Assembly: GCF_002797435.1 (NCBI RefSeq)
Contig: NZ_PGEN01000001.1
Location: 1,982,501-2,046,500, forward strand
DNA length: 64,000 bases
Source: Sphingomonas koreensis
Lineage (GTDB): Bacteria > Pseudomonadota > Alphaproteobacteria > Sphingomonadales > Sphingomonadaceae
Reading direction: 5' to 3'
Under the pieces are notes generated by a model, which was not told where the DNA came from, did no database searches, and was given only the letters and a program-made list of their open reading frames with translations. A program made the position numbers and the translations under genes. Shown here in pieces: positions 9,864 to 17,939 of the stretch; position 1 is the first letter of the stretch; every line of letters begins with the position of its first letter.

Positions 9864-9894
9864 AAAGGGCCGCCCGGTCGCCGGGCGGCCCTTT
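9864..9894 (+). terminator. intrinsic terminator after the SIMPL gene
   Basis: A 14-bp perfect stem (arms 9864-9877 and 9881-9894, AAAGGGCCGCCCGG and its complement) with a 3-nt loop, ending in TTT. The A/T-flanked symmetric arms would also terminate transcription coming from the minus-strand gene at 9961-10224, so it may serve both directions. Confidence 0.9.
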
Positions 9895-9960
9895 GCTCTC
9901 TCATGCGGTTCAGCGCGGATGAACCGCAGGCGGTATCTGCCCGCTACCGCACTCGATACA

Positions 9961-10224
9961 TCAGCGTACCGATCCCCGGCGGACCAGGTTCACGATCGCC
10001 AGCAGGATGATCGCGCCGACCAGCGACACGATGAAGCTGTACACCGTCACCCCGCTGTTGATCGATCCGCCGCTGAAGATCAGCCCGCCGATAAACGCGC
10101 CGACGATACCCACAACGATGTTGAGCAGGATGCCCTGCTGCGCATCGGTCCGCATCACCAGGCTGGCAAGCCAGCCTACGACACCGCCAACCACCAGCCA
10201 CACGATGATTCCGACGAGGTCCAT
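9961..10224 (-). CDS. GlsB/YeaQ/YmgE family membrane protein (paralogue)
   Basis: An 87-residue three-helix membrane protein of the same family as 8794-9054. It begins MDLVGIIVWLVVGGVVGWLASLVMRTDAQQG, with the family signature of a Gly-rich first helix followed by a polar loop. Helices two and three are ILLNIVVGIVGAFIGGLIF and VSLVGAIILLAIVNLV. The ATG at 10224 is preceded by GGAGGAAA; the longer open frame upstream is not coding-like. It faces the SIMPL gene across the bidirectional terminator. Function is not established. Confidence 0.87.
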   Translation of the reverse strand: MDLVGIIVWLVVGGVVGWLASLVMRTDAQQGILLNIVVGIVGAFIGGLIFSGGSINSGVTVYSFIVSLVGAIILLAIVNLVRRGSVR

Positions 10225-10354
10225 GATTTTCCTCCATCTTTTGCACCCGCCTCGCTGCGGGGCCTGCGAAGGGAAGACTCGCCAGAGCCTAAAATGGTTC
10301 CGCCCGCGTTTCGAGGCGCGGGCGGATGGGAGAACTCGAATGGCGGTTATGCGG

Positions 10355-10654
10355 TCAGTATTTCTGCTGCCGCTCGTACAGTGAACGATAATGCTGGATG
10401 CGCGTGACGCGCAGCCCTGGCATGCCCGACCGGTCGATCGCGCGCTGCCAGCCGGCAAATTCCTCGACAGTGAGACCATAGCGGTCGCACACTTCGTCAA
10501 CGGTGAGCAGTCCGCCATTGACGGCCGCGACCACCTCGGCCTTGCGGCGAACCACCCAACGGGTCGTTTCGGGCGGCGGCAGTGTGTCGAGCGTCAACGG
10601 CTCTCCGAGCGGTCCGATCACCTTTGCCGGGCGGATCTTCTGGTTTTCAATCAT
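10355..10654 (-). CDS. sciP: DUF1153 family protein, CtrA inhibitor SciP
   Basis: A 99-residue protein matching the alphaproteobacterial DUF1153/SciP family almost throughout. Features are VIGPLGEPLTL, LPPPETTRWVVRRKAEVVAAV, a helix-turn-helix-like GGLLTVDEVCDRYGLTVEEF, and WQRAIDRSGMPGLRVTRIQ. In Caulobacter, SciP binds CtrA and blocks transcription of CtrA-activated genes during G1, helping to time the cell cycle. The protein is slightly longer than usual because of the Tyr/Gln-rich tail (YRSLYERQQKY). The role is inferred from the family; the targets here are unknown. A degenerate CtrA-like box lies upstream (see findings). Confidence 0.88.
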   Translation of the reverse strand: MIENQKIRPAKVIGPLGEPLTLDTLPPPETTRWVVRRKAEVVAAVNGGLLTVDEVCDRYGLTVEEFAGWQRAIDRSGMPGLRVTRIQHYRSLYERQQKY

Positions 10655-10754
10655 TACCTACCTCGATCAGGGCGGGGGGTCCCCGTCTTTGTTCTGTAAC
10701 GACCATAGTCGTCCCGGCTTGAGCATCGGCTAAGCGGCACGGTAAACGCCGCCT

Positions 10755-11015
10755 TCATTGCTCTTTCCAGCCGGTTAGCGCGGTGTTTGCCGAAGCAGTC
10801 AGCACGACTTCCACGGCGCGGTTGAACGCACCGTGCACCGGAGTCAGCAGCGCACCGGCCGGCAAGGGCCGGTCGAGCGCCGCCTGAAGCTGTGCGGTCG
10901 GACTCGCCGCCTGACGCGCGACGATGCCAACCATCAGCACCGCGAGTTCGGTGGGGATGGCGGTCATCACCGCGACGTCCCGGTCGAATCGGAAGCTCAG
11001 GTCCACGTACGCCAC
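10755..11015 (-). CDS. hypothetical protein, 86 aa
   Basis: A GTG-started frame with an AAGGTGA sequence just before it. The translation starts MAYVDLSFRFDRDV, then has Ala/Leu-rich helices (TELAVLMVGIVARQA) and a C-terminal segment rich in Ala, Val and Thr. No family, signal peptide or clear membrane helix is recognised. It lies 100 bases upstream of sciP on the same strand and could be cotranscribed with it. The opposite frames in this stretch are less protein-like. Existence is uncertain. Confidence 0.4.
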   Translation of the reverse strand: MAYVDLSFRFDRDVAVMTAIPTELAVLMVGIVARQAASPTAQLQAALDRPLPAGALLTPVHGAFNRAVEVVLTASANTALTGWKEQ

Positions 11016-11124
11016 TCACCTTGAGGTCGAATCCACCCATTTTGGATAAGGCCGAAGGTTGAAGGGGGAGTAAACGCCGGCGCTTTTTTGCATCCGGGCC
11101 TGCAAATCCCTATGTGGCGGCGCG

Positions 11125-12234
11125 ATGACCGGACCCGATTTTCAGTTGAGCGGACCGCTTGAGAAGCGGCGGATCGTCGTCGCCATGTCGGGCGGCGTCG
11201 ATTCCTCGGTGGTGGCCGCGCTCGCCGCGCGCACCGGCGCGGAGACGATCGGCGTCACCCTCCAGCTCTACGACCATGGCGAAGCGACCGGCCGCTCCGG
11301 AAGCTGCTGTGCCGGCCGCGACATCCGCGACGCCCGCGCCGTGTGCGACCGGCTCGGCATCGCGCATTATGTATTCGACCATGAAAGCAGCTTCCGCGAG
11401 CAGGTGATCGACGATTTCGCCGACGAGTATCTCGCCGGGCGCACCCCGATCCCGTGCGTCAAGTGCAACATGGGGCCCAAGTTCACCGATCTGTTCGCGC
11501 TCGCCCGCGATCTGGGCGCCGATTGCCTCGCCACCGGCCATTATGTGCAGCGCGTGGTCGGGCCGGAGGGTCCGGAGCTGCACAAGGGCGCCGATCCCGC
11601 GCGCGACCAGAGCTATTTCCTGTTCGCCACTACGCGCGACCAGCTCGATTTCCTGCGCTTCCCGCTGGGCGCGATGCCCAAGGCACGCGTACGCGAGATC
11701 GCGGCCGAGATCGGACTGGGTGTCGCAGCCAAGCCCGACAGCCAGGACATCTGCTTCGTCCCCGACCGCGACTATGCGCGGCTGGTGAAGAAGCTGCGGC
11801 CCGAGGCCGATACGGCGGGCAAGATCGTCGATGAGGCTGGCAACGTGCTGGGCGAGCATCGCGGCCTGATCCATTTTACCGTCGGCCAGCGCCGCGGGCT
11901 CGAGATCGGCGGCAGCCCCGAGCCGCTCTACGTCATCCGCCTCGACCCCGAGCGCCGCGAGGTCGTGGTGGGGCCCAAGGCCGCGCTCGCCGTCCGCGCC
12001 GCGCGGATCGAGGGGATCAACTGGCTCGGCGGAAGCTATGACGGGCCGATGACCGCCAAGGTCCGCTCGATGGCCAGGCCCGCCCCGGCGCGGATGGAAG
12101 GCGGCCGCGTGGTGTTCGACACGCCCGAATATGGCGTCGCCCCCGGTCAGGCCGCGGTGCTCTATGCCGGCGAGCGGGTGCTGGGCGGCGGCTGGATCAG
12201 AGAAACCGAGCGGGCGGAGCTGGTAGCGGTCTGA
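11125..12234 (+). CDS. mnmA: tRNA-specific 2-thiouridylase MnmA
   Basis: A 369-residue enzyme that thiolates U34 of tRNA-Lys, -Glu and -Gln. The ATP-PPase loop [10 protein letters not shown] is at residues 21-30. The catalytic cysteine pair is C111 in PCVKCN and C210 in [10 protein letters not shown], matching the two cysteines of the family. ATGHY near residue 136 is also conserved, and the C-terminal beta-barrel begins at the [10 protein letters not shown] block. The length is normal. It is transcribed alone, diverging from the hypothetical gene at 10755-11015. The start codon is ATG at 11125; no strong ribosome-binding site is obvious. Confidence 0.97.
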   Translation: MTGPDFQLSGPLEKRRIVVAMSGGVDSSVVAALAARTGAETIGVTLQLYDHGEATGRSGSCCAGRDIRDARAVCDRLGIAHYVFDHESSFREQVIDDFADEYLAGRTPIPCVKCNMGPKFTDLFALARDLGADCLATGHYVQRVVGPEGPELHKGADPARDQSYFLFATTRDQLDFLRFPLGAMPKARVREIAAEIGLGVAAKPDSQDICFVPDRDYARLVKKLRPEADTAGKIVDEAGNVLGEHRGLIHFTVGQRRGLEIGGSPEPLYVIRLDPERREVVVGPKAALAVRAARIEGINWLGGSYDGPMTAKVRSMARPAPARMEGGRVVFDTPEYGVAPGQAAVLYAGERVLGGGWIRETERAELVAV

Positions 12235-12260
12235 GAAGAGCGGCGCTTCACGAGCAGATC

Positions 12261-12287
12261 GTCATCCCGGCACCGGGCGGGGATGAC
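12261..12287. repeat. REP-like hairpin with GTCATCCC / GGGATGAC arms
   Basis: Arms of 8 bp (12261-12268 and 12280-12287) enclose a GC-rich loop. The outer sequence resembles the hairpin at 39488-39507, so this may be one copy of a dispersed sphingomonad palindromic repeat. It could also work as a 3' mRNA hairpin for mnmA. Confidence 0.5.
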
Positions 12288-12470
12288 GGAGAAGCCGGAT
12301 GACCGCCATCGACCCCATAGTGGACATTCCTCCACCTCCACTTTGGCTGCCCGGCTTGCAATGTTGGAATTGGTTTGCTTGCATCGACCCGCCATATGGC
12401 GGCCGCTCTTTGATTGCGTTGATTCCCCGGGTTCAATGAGATCCCCTGACCGCCGCGGACAAAGGCAACA

Positions 12471-12526
12471 AAGTTGACAGAATAAATCGGGTTTCCCGCA
12501 ACTTCGTCAACTTCGTCAACTTCGCG
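12471..12526. repeat. tandem 9-nt units with inverted AAGTTGAC copy
   Basis: AAGTTGAC at 12471-12478 is followed by two reverse-complement copies GTCAACTT (12506-12513 and 12515-12522). These lie within three 9-nt direct units (AACTTCGTC at 12500 and 12509, AACTTCGCG at 12518). No function is evident. Confidence 0.55.
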
Positions 12527-12556
12527 GCAGCTTGCTGCCCGCCGGAGACGACCGAT

Positions 12557-13234
12557 TCACTTCTGCCGCTCCAGAAACGTCGCGATCACCTCACGCCGCA
12601 CGCGAAACCCCAGTTTCTCGTACAGCGCGATCACGCCCAAATTACTGGCATAGCTGTGCAGGAACGGCGTCTCGCCGCGCGCGACGATGCGGTCCATCAC
12701 GACGCGCATCAGCTTGCCTGCCAGCCCGCGGCCGCGCCAGTCGGGGTGGGTGCACACCGCGCTGACTTCGGTCAGGCCCGGCGCGCGCATCCGCTCGCCC
12801 GACATGGCGACAAGCTGGCCGTCGATGCGCACGCCGATGAACGCGCCAAGCCGGTGCGTCGCTTCCACGAACGGCCCCGGTTCGGTCAGTGTGGCAAGCG
12901 CGAGCATCTCGGGCGCGTCGGCATCGCCAAGGTCGAGATAGTCGACCGGCTCGGCAGTCGCCGGACGCTCAAGCACCATCTGCGCCAGCATCGCCCGCTT
13001 CAACACCGTCAGACCCGGCGGAACCGGAGTCTCCGCGCCCTCGACCGTCGCGATCTTGCCGCCCGGCGGGACCAGCGCGGCAAGCGCGGCCAGTGCCTCG
13101 GGCGTGTCATCGGCCGCAGCTGCAAGAAGGTTGATTTCCGGACGATAGCGCAGCGCCAATGGGCCGCCAGCGGCGAACCGTGCCTGCCGCCCGCTCAGCG
13201 CCGTCCAGACAGGACGATCGAGCGGGTGGCTCAC
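12557..13234 (-). CDS. GNAT family N-acetyltransferase
   Basis: A 225-residue acetyltransferase, starting at a GTG that overlaps the stop of the PhzF gene (GTGA). The C-terminal half is the GNAT fold: the acetyl-CoA loop is CTHPDWRGRGLAGKLM (R/Q-x-x-G-x-G/A pattern), followed by the beta-bulge Tyr/Asn block FLHSYASNLGVIALYEKLGFRVRRE. The N-terminal ~100 residues are a less conserved acetyltransferase-like half, as in the FR47-type double-GNAT proteins. The substrate is unknown. It is the last gene of the operon pdxH-CDF-PhzF-GNAT. A longer open frame upstream is out of phase with good coding and overlaps PhzF. Confidence 0.85.
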   Translation of the reverse strand: MSHPLDRPVWTALSGRQARFAAGGPLALRYRPEINLLAAAADDTPEALAALAALVPPGGKIATVEGAETPVPPGLTVLKRAMLAQMVLERPATAEPVDYLDLGDADAPEMLALATLTEPGPFVEATHRLGAFIGVRIDGQLVAMSGERMRAPGLTEVSAVCTHPDWRGRGLAGKLMRVVMDRIVARGETPFLHSYASNLGVIALYEKLGFRVRREVIATFLERQK

Positions 13235-14022
13235 AGCGTGAACACCCCTTCGATCACCGTGACGCATGTGCCGCGCAGGATCGCATCGTCGCCCGCCGCC
13301 TCGCAATCGAGATAGCCGCCGCGCTTGCTCGCCTGGAATGCGGTGAAGCGGTTGCGCCCCAGCCGTTCGGCCCAATAGGGGATCAGGACGCTGTGCGCCG
13401 AGCCGGTGACAGGGTCCTCGTCGATCCCCGCAGCGGGCGCGAAGACGCGGCTGATGATGTCCGTCCCGTCGCCCGGCGCGGTCACGATGTTGAGCGTGTC
13501 ACCCAGCGCCGCAAGCGCGCGGAAGTCGGGCGCAAGCGCACGCACCGTCTCGGCGCTCTCCAGCACGGTCAGGTCATAACCCTTGGGATGATGCAGCACC
13601 GTGCCGTGCGATACGCCCAGCGCTTCGAGCAGACCGGGGATATCGGCGGGCCCGGCCGGATAGGCGGGCAGCGCCAGCGCATAGCCCTCCCCTTCGCGCG
13701 TCACCGTCAGGATACCCGCCTTGCGGGTTCGGAAGCGCACCTGCTCCAGCGCGGGATCGCGCGTCAGCAGATAATGGCCGCTCGCCAGCGTCGCATGACC
13801 GCACAGCGCGATCTCGACCGTCGGCGTGAACCAGCGCAGTTCCCAATCGGCCTCGCCGCTCGCATCGCGCACGATGAAGGCGGTTTCGGCGAGGTTGTTC
13901 TCTTCGGCGATCGCCTGCAGCACATCGTCGTCCAGCCAGGTGTCGAGCGGCATCACCCCCGCCTGATTGCCGGTGAAGGGGCGGTCGGCAAAGGCATCGA
14001 TCTGGGCAAAGGGAAGCTGCAT
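13231..14022 (-). CDS. PhzF family isomerase/epimerase
   Basis: A PhzF-fold protein of about 263 residues. It begins MQLPFAQIDAFADRPFTGNQAGV, the family's signature N-terminus. The catalytic Glu is in EENNLAETAF near residue 45. Other conserved blocks are LRWFTPTVEIALCGHATLAS and the C-terminal half repeat with EDPVTGSAHSVLIPYWAERL. The family uses a Glu/Asp acid-base for double-bond isomerisation; the phenazine enzyme is only one member, and no phenazine genes are nearby. The ATG at 14022 fits the family N-terminus; a GTG at 14028 overlapping the CDF stop is an alternative. Confidence 0.88.
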   Translation of the reverse strand: MQLPFAQIDAFADRPFTGNQAGVMPLDTWLDDDVLQAIAEENNLAETAFIVRDASGEADWELRWFTPTVEIALCGHATLASGHYLLTRDPALEQVRFRTRKAGILTVTREGEGYALALPAYPAGPADIPGLLEALGVSHGTVLHHPKGYDLTVLESAETVRALAPDFRALAALGDTLNIVTAPGDGTDIISRVFAPAAGIDEDPVTGSAHSVLIPYWAERLGRNRFTAFQASKRGGYLDCEAAGDDAILRGTCVTVIEGVFTL

Positions 14023-14024
14023 CG

Positions 14025-14942
14025 TCACGCTTTCAACTGTTCGATCTCGTCGGTCTCGCGCAGGGCGTTCCCGGGATGATCGACATGCCCCGCCGGATCG
14101 ACATGGATCAGGATTTCGGTGCCGGGGAATGCCGCTTCAAGCCGGGCTTCGAGATTTTCCACCAGCGCATGCGCGTCGCTGACCGATGTCGTGCCTGGCA
14201 GGGCGATGTGGAACTGCGCAAAATCCTGCGATCCGCTGGTGCGGGTACGCAGATCGTGAAGGCTTTCGAGGCCCGGCTCGCGCGCAGCGACCTCGACAAA
14301 GGCACGACGCTTCTCATCGGGCCATTCGCGGTCCATCAACTGCGCGATCGCCTCGCTCGCTCCGCGCCACGCACCCCATAGCAGCCACGCGGCGATGGCG
14401 ATGCCGAACAGCGGATCGGCACCAGTGAGGGCGAGATACTGGTCCGACACCAGCGCCGCGATCACTGCGGCATTGAGCAGCAGGTCCGACTGATAGTGCA
14501 GCCGGTCGGTCTTGATCGCCACCGATCCGGTCGCTGCGATCGCGCGGCGCTGATAGGCGGTGAGCAACAGCGTTACGACGATCGCCGCGATCGATACCGC
14601 GATCCCCGATTCGGCATCCGCCGCGACATCGCCCGAACTCAGCCGCTGCACCGCACGCACCGCGATCAGGCAAGCGGAGACCGAGATCAGCACAACCTGG
14701 AACAGTGCCGCCAGCGCCTCCGCCTTGCCATGACCGAAGCGATGTTCGGCATCGGCGGGCTGCGCGGCGATATGCACCCCGGCCAGTGTCACCAGCGAGG
14801 CGACCAGATCGAGCAGGCTGTCGGCAAGGCTGGCGAGCATCGCCACCGATCCCGTGCGCCACGCCGCCCAGGCCTTGAGCGCACCGAGCAGCACCGCCGC
14901 ACAGACGCTGGCAATCGCGGCCCGGCGGGCAAGATTGCTCAC
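14025..14942 (-). CDS. cation diffusion facilitator (CDF) family transporter, FieF-like
   Basis: A 305-residue metal/proton antiporter. Six membrane segments are visible in the first ~200 residues. The metal-site motifs are LADSLLDLVAS (TM2) and TDRLHYQSDLLLN (TM5, HxxxD). The conserved HRFGHGKAEALAALFQ follows TM2. The C-terminal cytoplasmic domain ends with ILIHVDPAGHVDH, typical for zinc/iron exporters. Translation starts at a GTG sharing GTGA with the pdxH stop. A longer open frame reaches 15485 but only runs antisense-phase through pdxH. Zn(II) or Fe(II) export is inferred from the family. Confidence 0.92.
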   Translation of the reverse strand: MSNLARRAAIASVCAAVLLGALKAWAAWRTGSVAMLASLADSLLDLVASLVTLAGVHIAAQPADAEHRFGHGKAEALAALFQVVLISVSACLIAVRAVQRLSSGDVAADAESGIAVSIAAIVVTLLLTAYQRRAIAATGSVAIKTDRLHYQSDLLLNAAVIAALVSDQYLALTGADPLFGIAIAAWLLWGAWRGASEAIAQLMDREWPDEKRRAFVEVAAREPGLESLHDLRTRTSGSQDFAQFHIALPGTTSVSDAHALVENLEARLEAAFPGTEILIHVDPAGHVDHPGNALRETDEIEQLKA

Positions 14943-15529
14943 GGGTAAAGCAGCCCTTCGCTCCAGCCGTCGGCGATGCGAGTGAAGACGCGGCGCTCGT
15001 GAAGCCGGTGCTCGCGATCCTGCCAGAATTCGATGCGCTGCGGCGTCACGCGATAGCCGCCCCAATGCGGCGGGCGCGGCACATCCTGCCCGTCGAACCG
15101 CGCGCGCATCGCTTCGTACCGCGCCTCGAAAGTCGCACGATCGGCCAGCGGGCGCGACTGGTCGCTCGCCCAGGCGCCCAGCTGCGAATCCCGGCTGCGG
15201 CTGGCGAAATAAGCGTCGGATTCGGCGTCGCTTGCAAGGCTCACCGCCCCCTCGATCCGGATCTGCCGGCGCAGGGATTTCCAGTGGAACAGCAACGCGG
15301 CCTTGGGCACCGCCGCCAGTTCGCCCGCCTTGCGGCCCTCGCGGTTGGTGTAGAAGACGAAGCCGTCCGGGCCATGGCCCTTGAGCAGCACCATGCGTAC
15401 CGAAGGCTGCCCTGCGGCGTCCACCGTCGCCAGCGCCATGGCGTTCGAATCGTTCGGCTCGGTCGCCCGGGCCTCGGCATACCATTGATCGAACAGGGCA
15501 AAGGGATCGGTCGTCATATGCGGCTTCAT
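14939..15529 (-). CDS. pdxH: pyridoxamine 5'-phosphate oxidase
   Basis: A 196-residue FMN enzyme that oxidises PNP/PMP to pyridoxal 5'-phosphate. FMN- and substrate-binding blocks are visible: SVRMVLLKGHGPDGFVFYTN near residue 45, then FHWKSLRRQIRIEG, SDQSRPL and the C-terminal RIEFWQDREHRLHERRVF. The start at 15529 (MKPHMTTDPF) gives normal family length; an ATG four codons on is possible. It is the first gene of a tightly coupled four-gene unit. The 28-base gap to the GH130 gene upstream on the same strand leaves room for cotranscription. Confidence 0.96.
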   Translation of the reverse strand: MKPHMTTDPFALFDQWYAEARATEPNDSNAMALATVDAAGQPSVRMVLLKGHGPDGFVFYTNREGRKAGELAAVPKAALLFHWKSLRRQIRIEGAVSLASDAESDAYFASRSRDSQLGAWASDQSRPLADRATFEARYEAMRARFDGQDVPRPPHWGGYRVTPQRIEFWQDREHRLHERRVFTRIADGWSEGLLYP

Positions 15530-15557
15530 AGCCAATCGTCGCGCGCGGCGGGAGGGG

Positions 15558-16676
15558 TCAGGCGAACATGGACTTGGGAATATGCGTGATCCGGCACGCG
15601 AGGTCCGCCTCGCCCGATGCCACGACATAGTGGTCGCCCGCATCAGCGATGCCGGTCGTGAACACCACGTCATGGATGTACATGCGATCGGCGAGCGGTG
15701 CGGTGAGGTCGGGGCTGGCCTCGAGCAGAGGCGCTGCACTGGTCTGCAGGGTGATCGAAGGGTCGTCGCGGTGGAGCAGCGACCAATAGGTGCGGTAGAT
15801 GCCGACCACCTCCTTGGGCTCGACCCCGTGCCACAAGGTCAGCCAGCCGCGCGGCGTCAGGATCGGCGGCGCGCCCCCGCCGATCCGAGCGGTCGCCACG
15901 CTTCCCGCACGCGGACGGATGCCGGGCGCCAGATACGGCTTCCAGTGCCGTCCGTCGGGCGAGGTGGCGAGGTTGATCGACGGCCCCGCTCGCCACGCGC
16001 TGCCAGGCGGATAGGCGAAGTACAGGTCGCCCAGCGGCCGGGTTTGCGCCCAATACCGCTCGCCCGGCTTGCCTTCGAAGATCAGCATGTCCTTGTTCTG
16101 GTGATCGAGCACCACGCCCTCGAACCGCCAGTCGAAACCGTCGTCCGAAGCGTAGAGCGTGGTCGAATGCCGCTCCGGGCTGACCGAGCAGGTCGTCATC
16201 AGCCACTCATCGCCGACCCGGCTGATTCGCGCATCCTCGATGCCGTAGCATTGCACATCGTTCTGCGGCGCGATCGCCCGGTCATAATGAACCGCAACCA
16301 CCTCCAGCCCGTCCACCGACAACTCCACCGGCAACAGCCACGACAGCGAGGTCAGCGCCATGACCTTCCAGCCCCCGCCATGCAGCATGAACTTGCGCGG
16401 ATCGGCGGTATCGACGAGGTCGAGCGGCCAGGCGTCGAGGACGTAGCGGCCATCCTGCCAGCGGATCGCATGAGCGTGCCCATCGCGAACCGGCTCGCGC
16501 AGCGCCTCGGCGACACGCACCATCATCAGCAGATTGCCGTTGGGGAGCCGCATCAGCCCCGGGTTGAACGCACCAAGCACATAGGTTTCGGCATCGAGCT
16601 GCCCGGCGAGCGGCGAATGCGCCAGATCCACGTCCGCCGGGCCGAAGACCAGCCGGTCGATCGCGAAGCGGGTCAT
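15558..16676 (-). CDS. glycoside hydrolase family 130 protein (beta-mannoside phosphorylase/hydrolase type)
   Basis: A 372-residue five-bladed beta-propeller enzyme. Blocks typical of GH130 are visible: VLGAFNPGLMRLPNGNLLMM near residue 33, the catalytic-Asp segment CYGIEDARIS near residue 144, IGGGAPPILTPRGWLTLWHG, and VVGIYRTYWSLL near the C-terminus. Family members cleave beta-mannosides by phosphorolysis or, in some subgroups, hydrolysis. No signal peptide is visible, so it is probably cytoplasmic. It diverges from the LacI-type gene at 16811 and may belong to the same sugar regulon. The exact disaccharide is unknown. Confidence 0.82.
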   Translation of the reverse strand: MTRFAIDRLVFGPADVDLAHSPLAGQLDAETYVLGAFNPGLMRLPNGNLLMMVRVAEALREPVRDGHAHAIRWQDGRYVLDAWPLDLVDTADPRKFMLHGGGWKVMALTSLSWLLPVELSVDGLEVVAVHYDRAIAPQNDVQCYGIEDARISRVGDEWLMTTCSVSPERHSTTLYASDDGFDWRFEGVVLDHQNKDMLIFEGKPGERYWAQTRPLGDLYFAYPPGSAWRAGPSINLATSPDGRHWKPYLAPGIRPRAGSVATARIGGGAPPILTPRGWLTLWHGVEPKEVVGIYRTYWSLLHRDDPSITLQTSAAPLLEASPDLTAPLADRMYIHDVVFTTGIADAGDHYVVASGEADLACRITHIPKSMFA

Positions 16677-16810
16677 GCGACGGTATCCGGCATGGGCGGC
16701 TCCTTTGCTGCACGTCTCACCTCAAGCCGCCACATCGCCCCAGGTTCCATTCCGGGCCGCCCGATTGCAATGTCCGCATCGCACCCATATCCCGTGCGCG
16801 GGAGATTTGG

Positions 16811-17860
16811 ATGAGCCGTTCGACACGCAAGACCATGGGCGGCGTTACCGTACAGGATGTGGCGCGCGCCGCAGGCGTTTCCGCGATGACCGTGTCACGC
16901 GTGATGAATGGCGGCACCAATGTGCGCGCCGACACGCGCAAGGCGGTCCTCGCCGCGGTCGATCAGCTCGATTACCGCCCGAATGCCGCCGCGCGCTCGC
17001 TCGCGGCGGGCGGCATCGCCCAGATCGGCCTGCTCTACGCCAATCCGTCGGCAGGCTATCTCAGCCAGTTCCTGATCGGCGCGCTGGAGACGGCGCGCCG
17101 CGCGGGCAGCCACCTCGTGCTCGAAGCCTGCGAGGACGATAGCCCCCAGGCAGAGGCGGAGGCGGTGCGCCAGCTGATCGATGCCCGGGTGCGCGGCGTG
17201 GTGCTTCCGCCGCCGCTCTCCGAATCCGCGGTCGTACGCACCGCGCTCGCCCAGGCCGGGATTCCCTGGGCGGCGATCGCGATGGGATCGCAGGAAGCGG
17301 GGACGCTCAACGTCCGGATCGACGATTTCGAGGCCGCACGCGCAATCACCCGCCATCTGATCGAGCTCGGCCATCGCGAGATCGGTTTCATCAGGGGTCA
17401 TCCCAATCAGGTCGCGAGCGCCGAACGGCACCGCGGCTTCGTCGCGGCGCTGGAGGAAGCAGGGATCGACCCCGCATCCGCACGGATCGAGCAAGGGCTG
17501 TTCACCTATCGCTCGGGCATCGACGCCGCCGAGCGCATCCTCGCCGCGTCCGGCGCACCGACCGCGATCTTCGCGTCGAACGATGACATGGCCGCCGCGG
17601 CGGTCGGGGTCGCGCATCGACACGGACTGCACGTGCCCGGCGACCTCAGCATCGTCGGCTTCGACGATACCGCCATCGCGACCAGCATCTGGCCAGCGCT
17701 CACCACCATCCGCCAGCCGATCTCCGCAATGGCCGAGGCCGCGATCACCATGTTGCTGCGCCGCCTGCGCGAACGCCCCGGCGAGGCCGAAGCGACCGAG
17801 GAAGAGGTGCTGCCCTACGAACTCGTGCTGCGCGAATCCGCCGGACCGCGAACCCGCTAG
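16811..17860 (+). CDS. LacI family transcriptional regulator, probable xylose repressor XylR
   Basis: A 349-residue repressor. The helix-turn-helix is at residues ~13-38 (VTVQDVARAAGVSAMTVSRV) with the hinge helix DQLDYRPNAAARSLA. The periplasmic-binding-protein-like effector domain follows, with IDDFEAARAITRHLIELGH and the conserved GDLSIVGFDDTAIA. It lies next to a sugar transporter and opposite the Weimberg operon. In Caulobacter a LacI-type XylR represses the xylose genes through a TAGCGCTA-centred operator, and such sites exist here at 24769-24786 and 23055-23076. Assignment as the xylose repressor is therefore contextual. It diverges from the GH130 gene over 134 bases. Confidence 0.85.
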   Translation: MSRSTRKTMGGVTVQDVARAAGVSAMTVSRVMNGGTNVRADTRKAVLAAVDQLDYRPNAAARSLAAGGIAQIGLLYANPSAGYLSQFLIGALETARRAGSHLVLEACEDDSPQAEAEAVRQLIDARVRGVVLPPPLSESAVVRTALAQAGIPWAAIAMGSQEAGTLNVRIDDFEAARAITRHLIELGHREIGFIRGHPNQVASAERHRGFVAALEEAGIDPASARIEQGLFTYRSGIDAAERILAASGAPTAIFASNDDMAAAAVGVAHRHGLHVPGDLSIVGFDDTAIATSIWPALTTIRQPISAMAEAAITMLLRRLRERPGEAEATEEEVLPYELVLRESAGPRTR

Positions 17861-17895
17861 TTTACGCTTGCCGGTGCGCAGCCGCGGCGGCATTA

Positions 17896-17907
17896 GTTAC
17901 CGCTAAC
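17896..17907. promoter_or_regulatory. candidate LacI-type operator before the sugar porter gene
   Basis: GTTACCGCTAAC is a nearly symmetric site (one mismatched pair) 32 bases upstream of the MFS start codon. It resembles the GTTA-n-CG-n-TAAC operators of LacI proteins and, more loosely, the two palindromes of the xylose operon. It could let the upstream LacI gene product control the transporter. Confidence 0.45.
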
Positions 17908-17939
17908 AGCGCATATCGAGACGCTGTCGGGAGAGATGG

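Larger units (their letters stand above)
12235..12556. other. gene-free stretch between mnmA and the GNAT gene
   Basis: No frame in these 322 bases looks coding. It holds a REP-like hairpin (12261-12287) close to the mnmA end and a set of short direct/inverted repeats (12471-12526). The middle part is less GC-rich than the genes around it. It separates two converging transcription units, so any signals here are more likely to be 3' elements than promoters. Confidence 0.7.

Noticed and set aside
14943..15485. Upstream extension of the CDF transporter frame
   Set aside because: It overlaps pdxH in another phase, and the GTGA junction at 14939-14942 gives a normal-length transporter.
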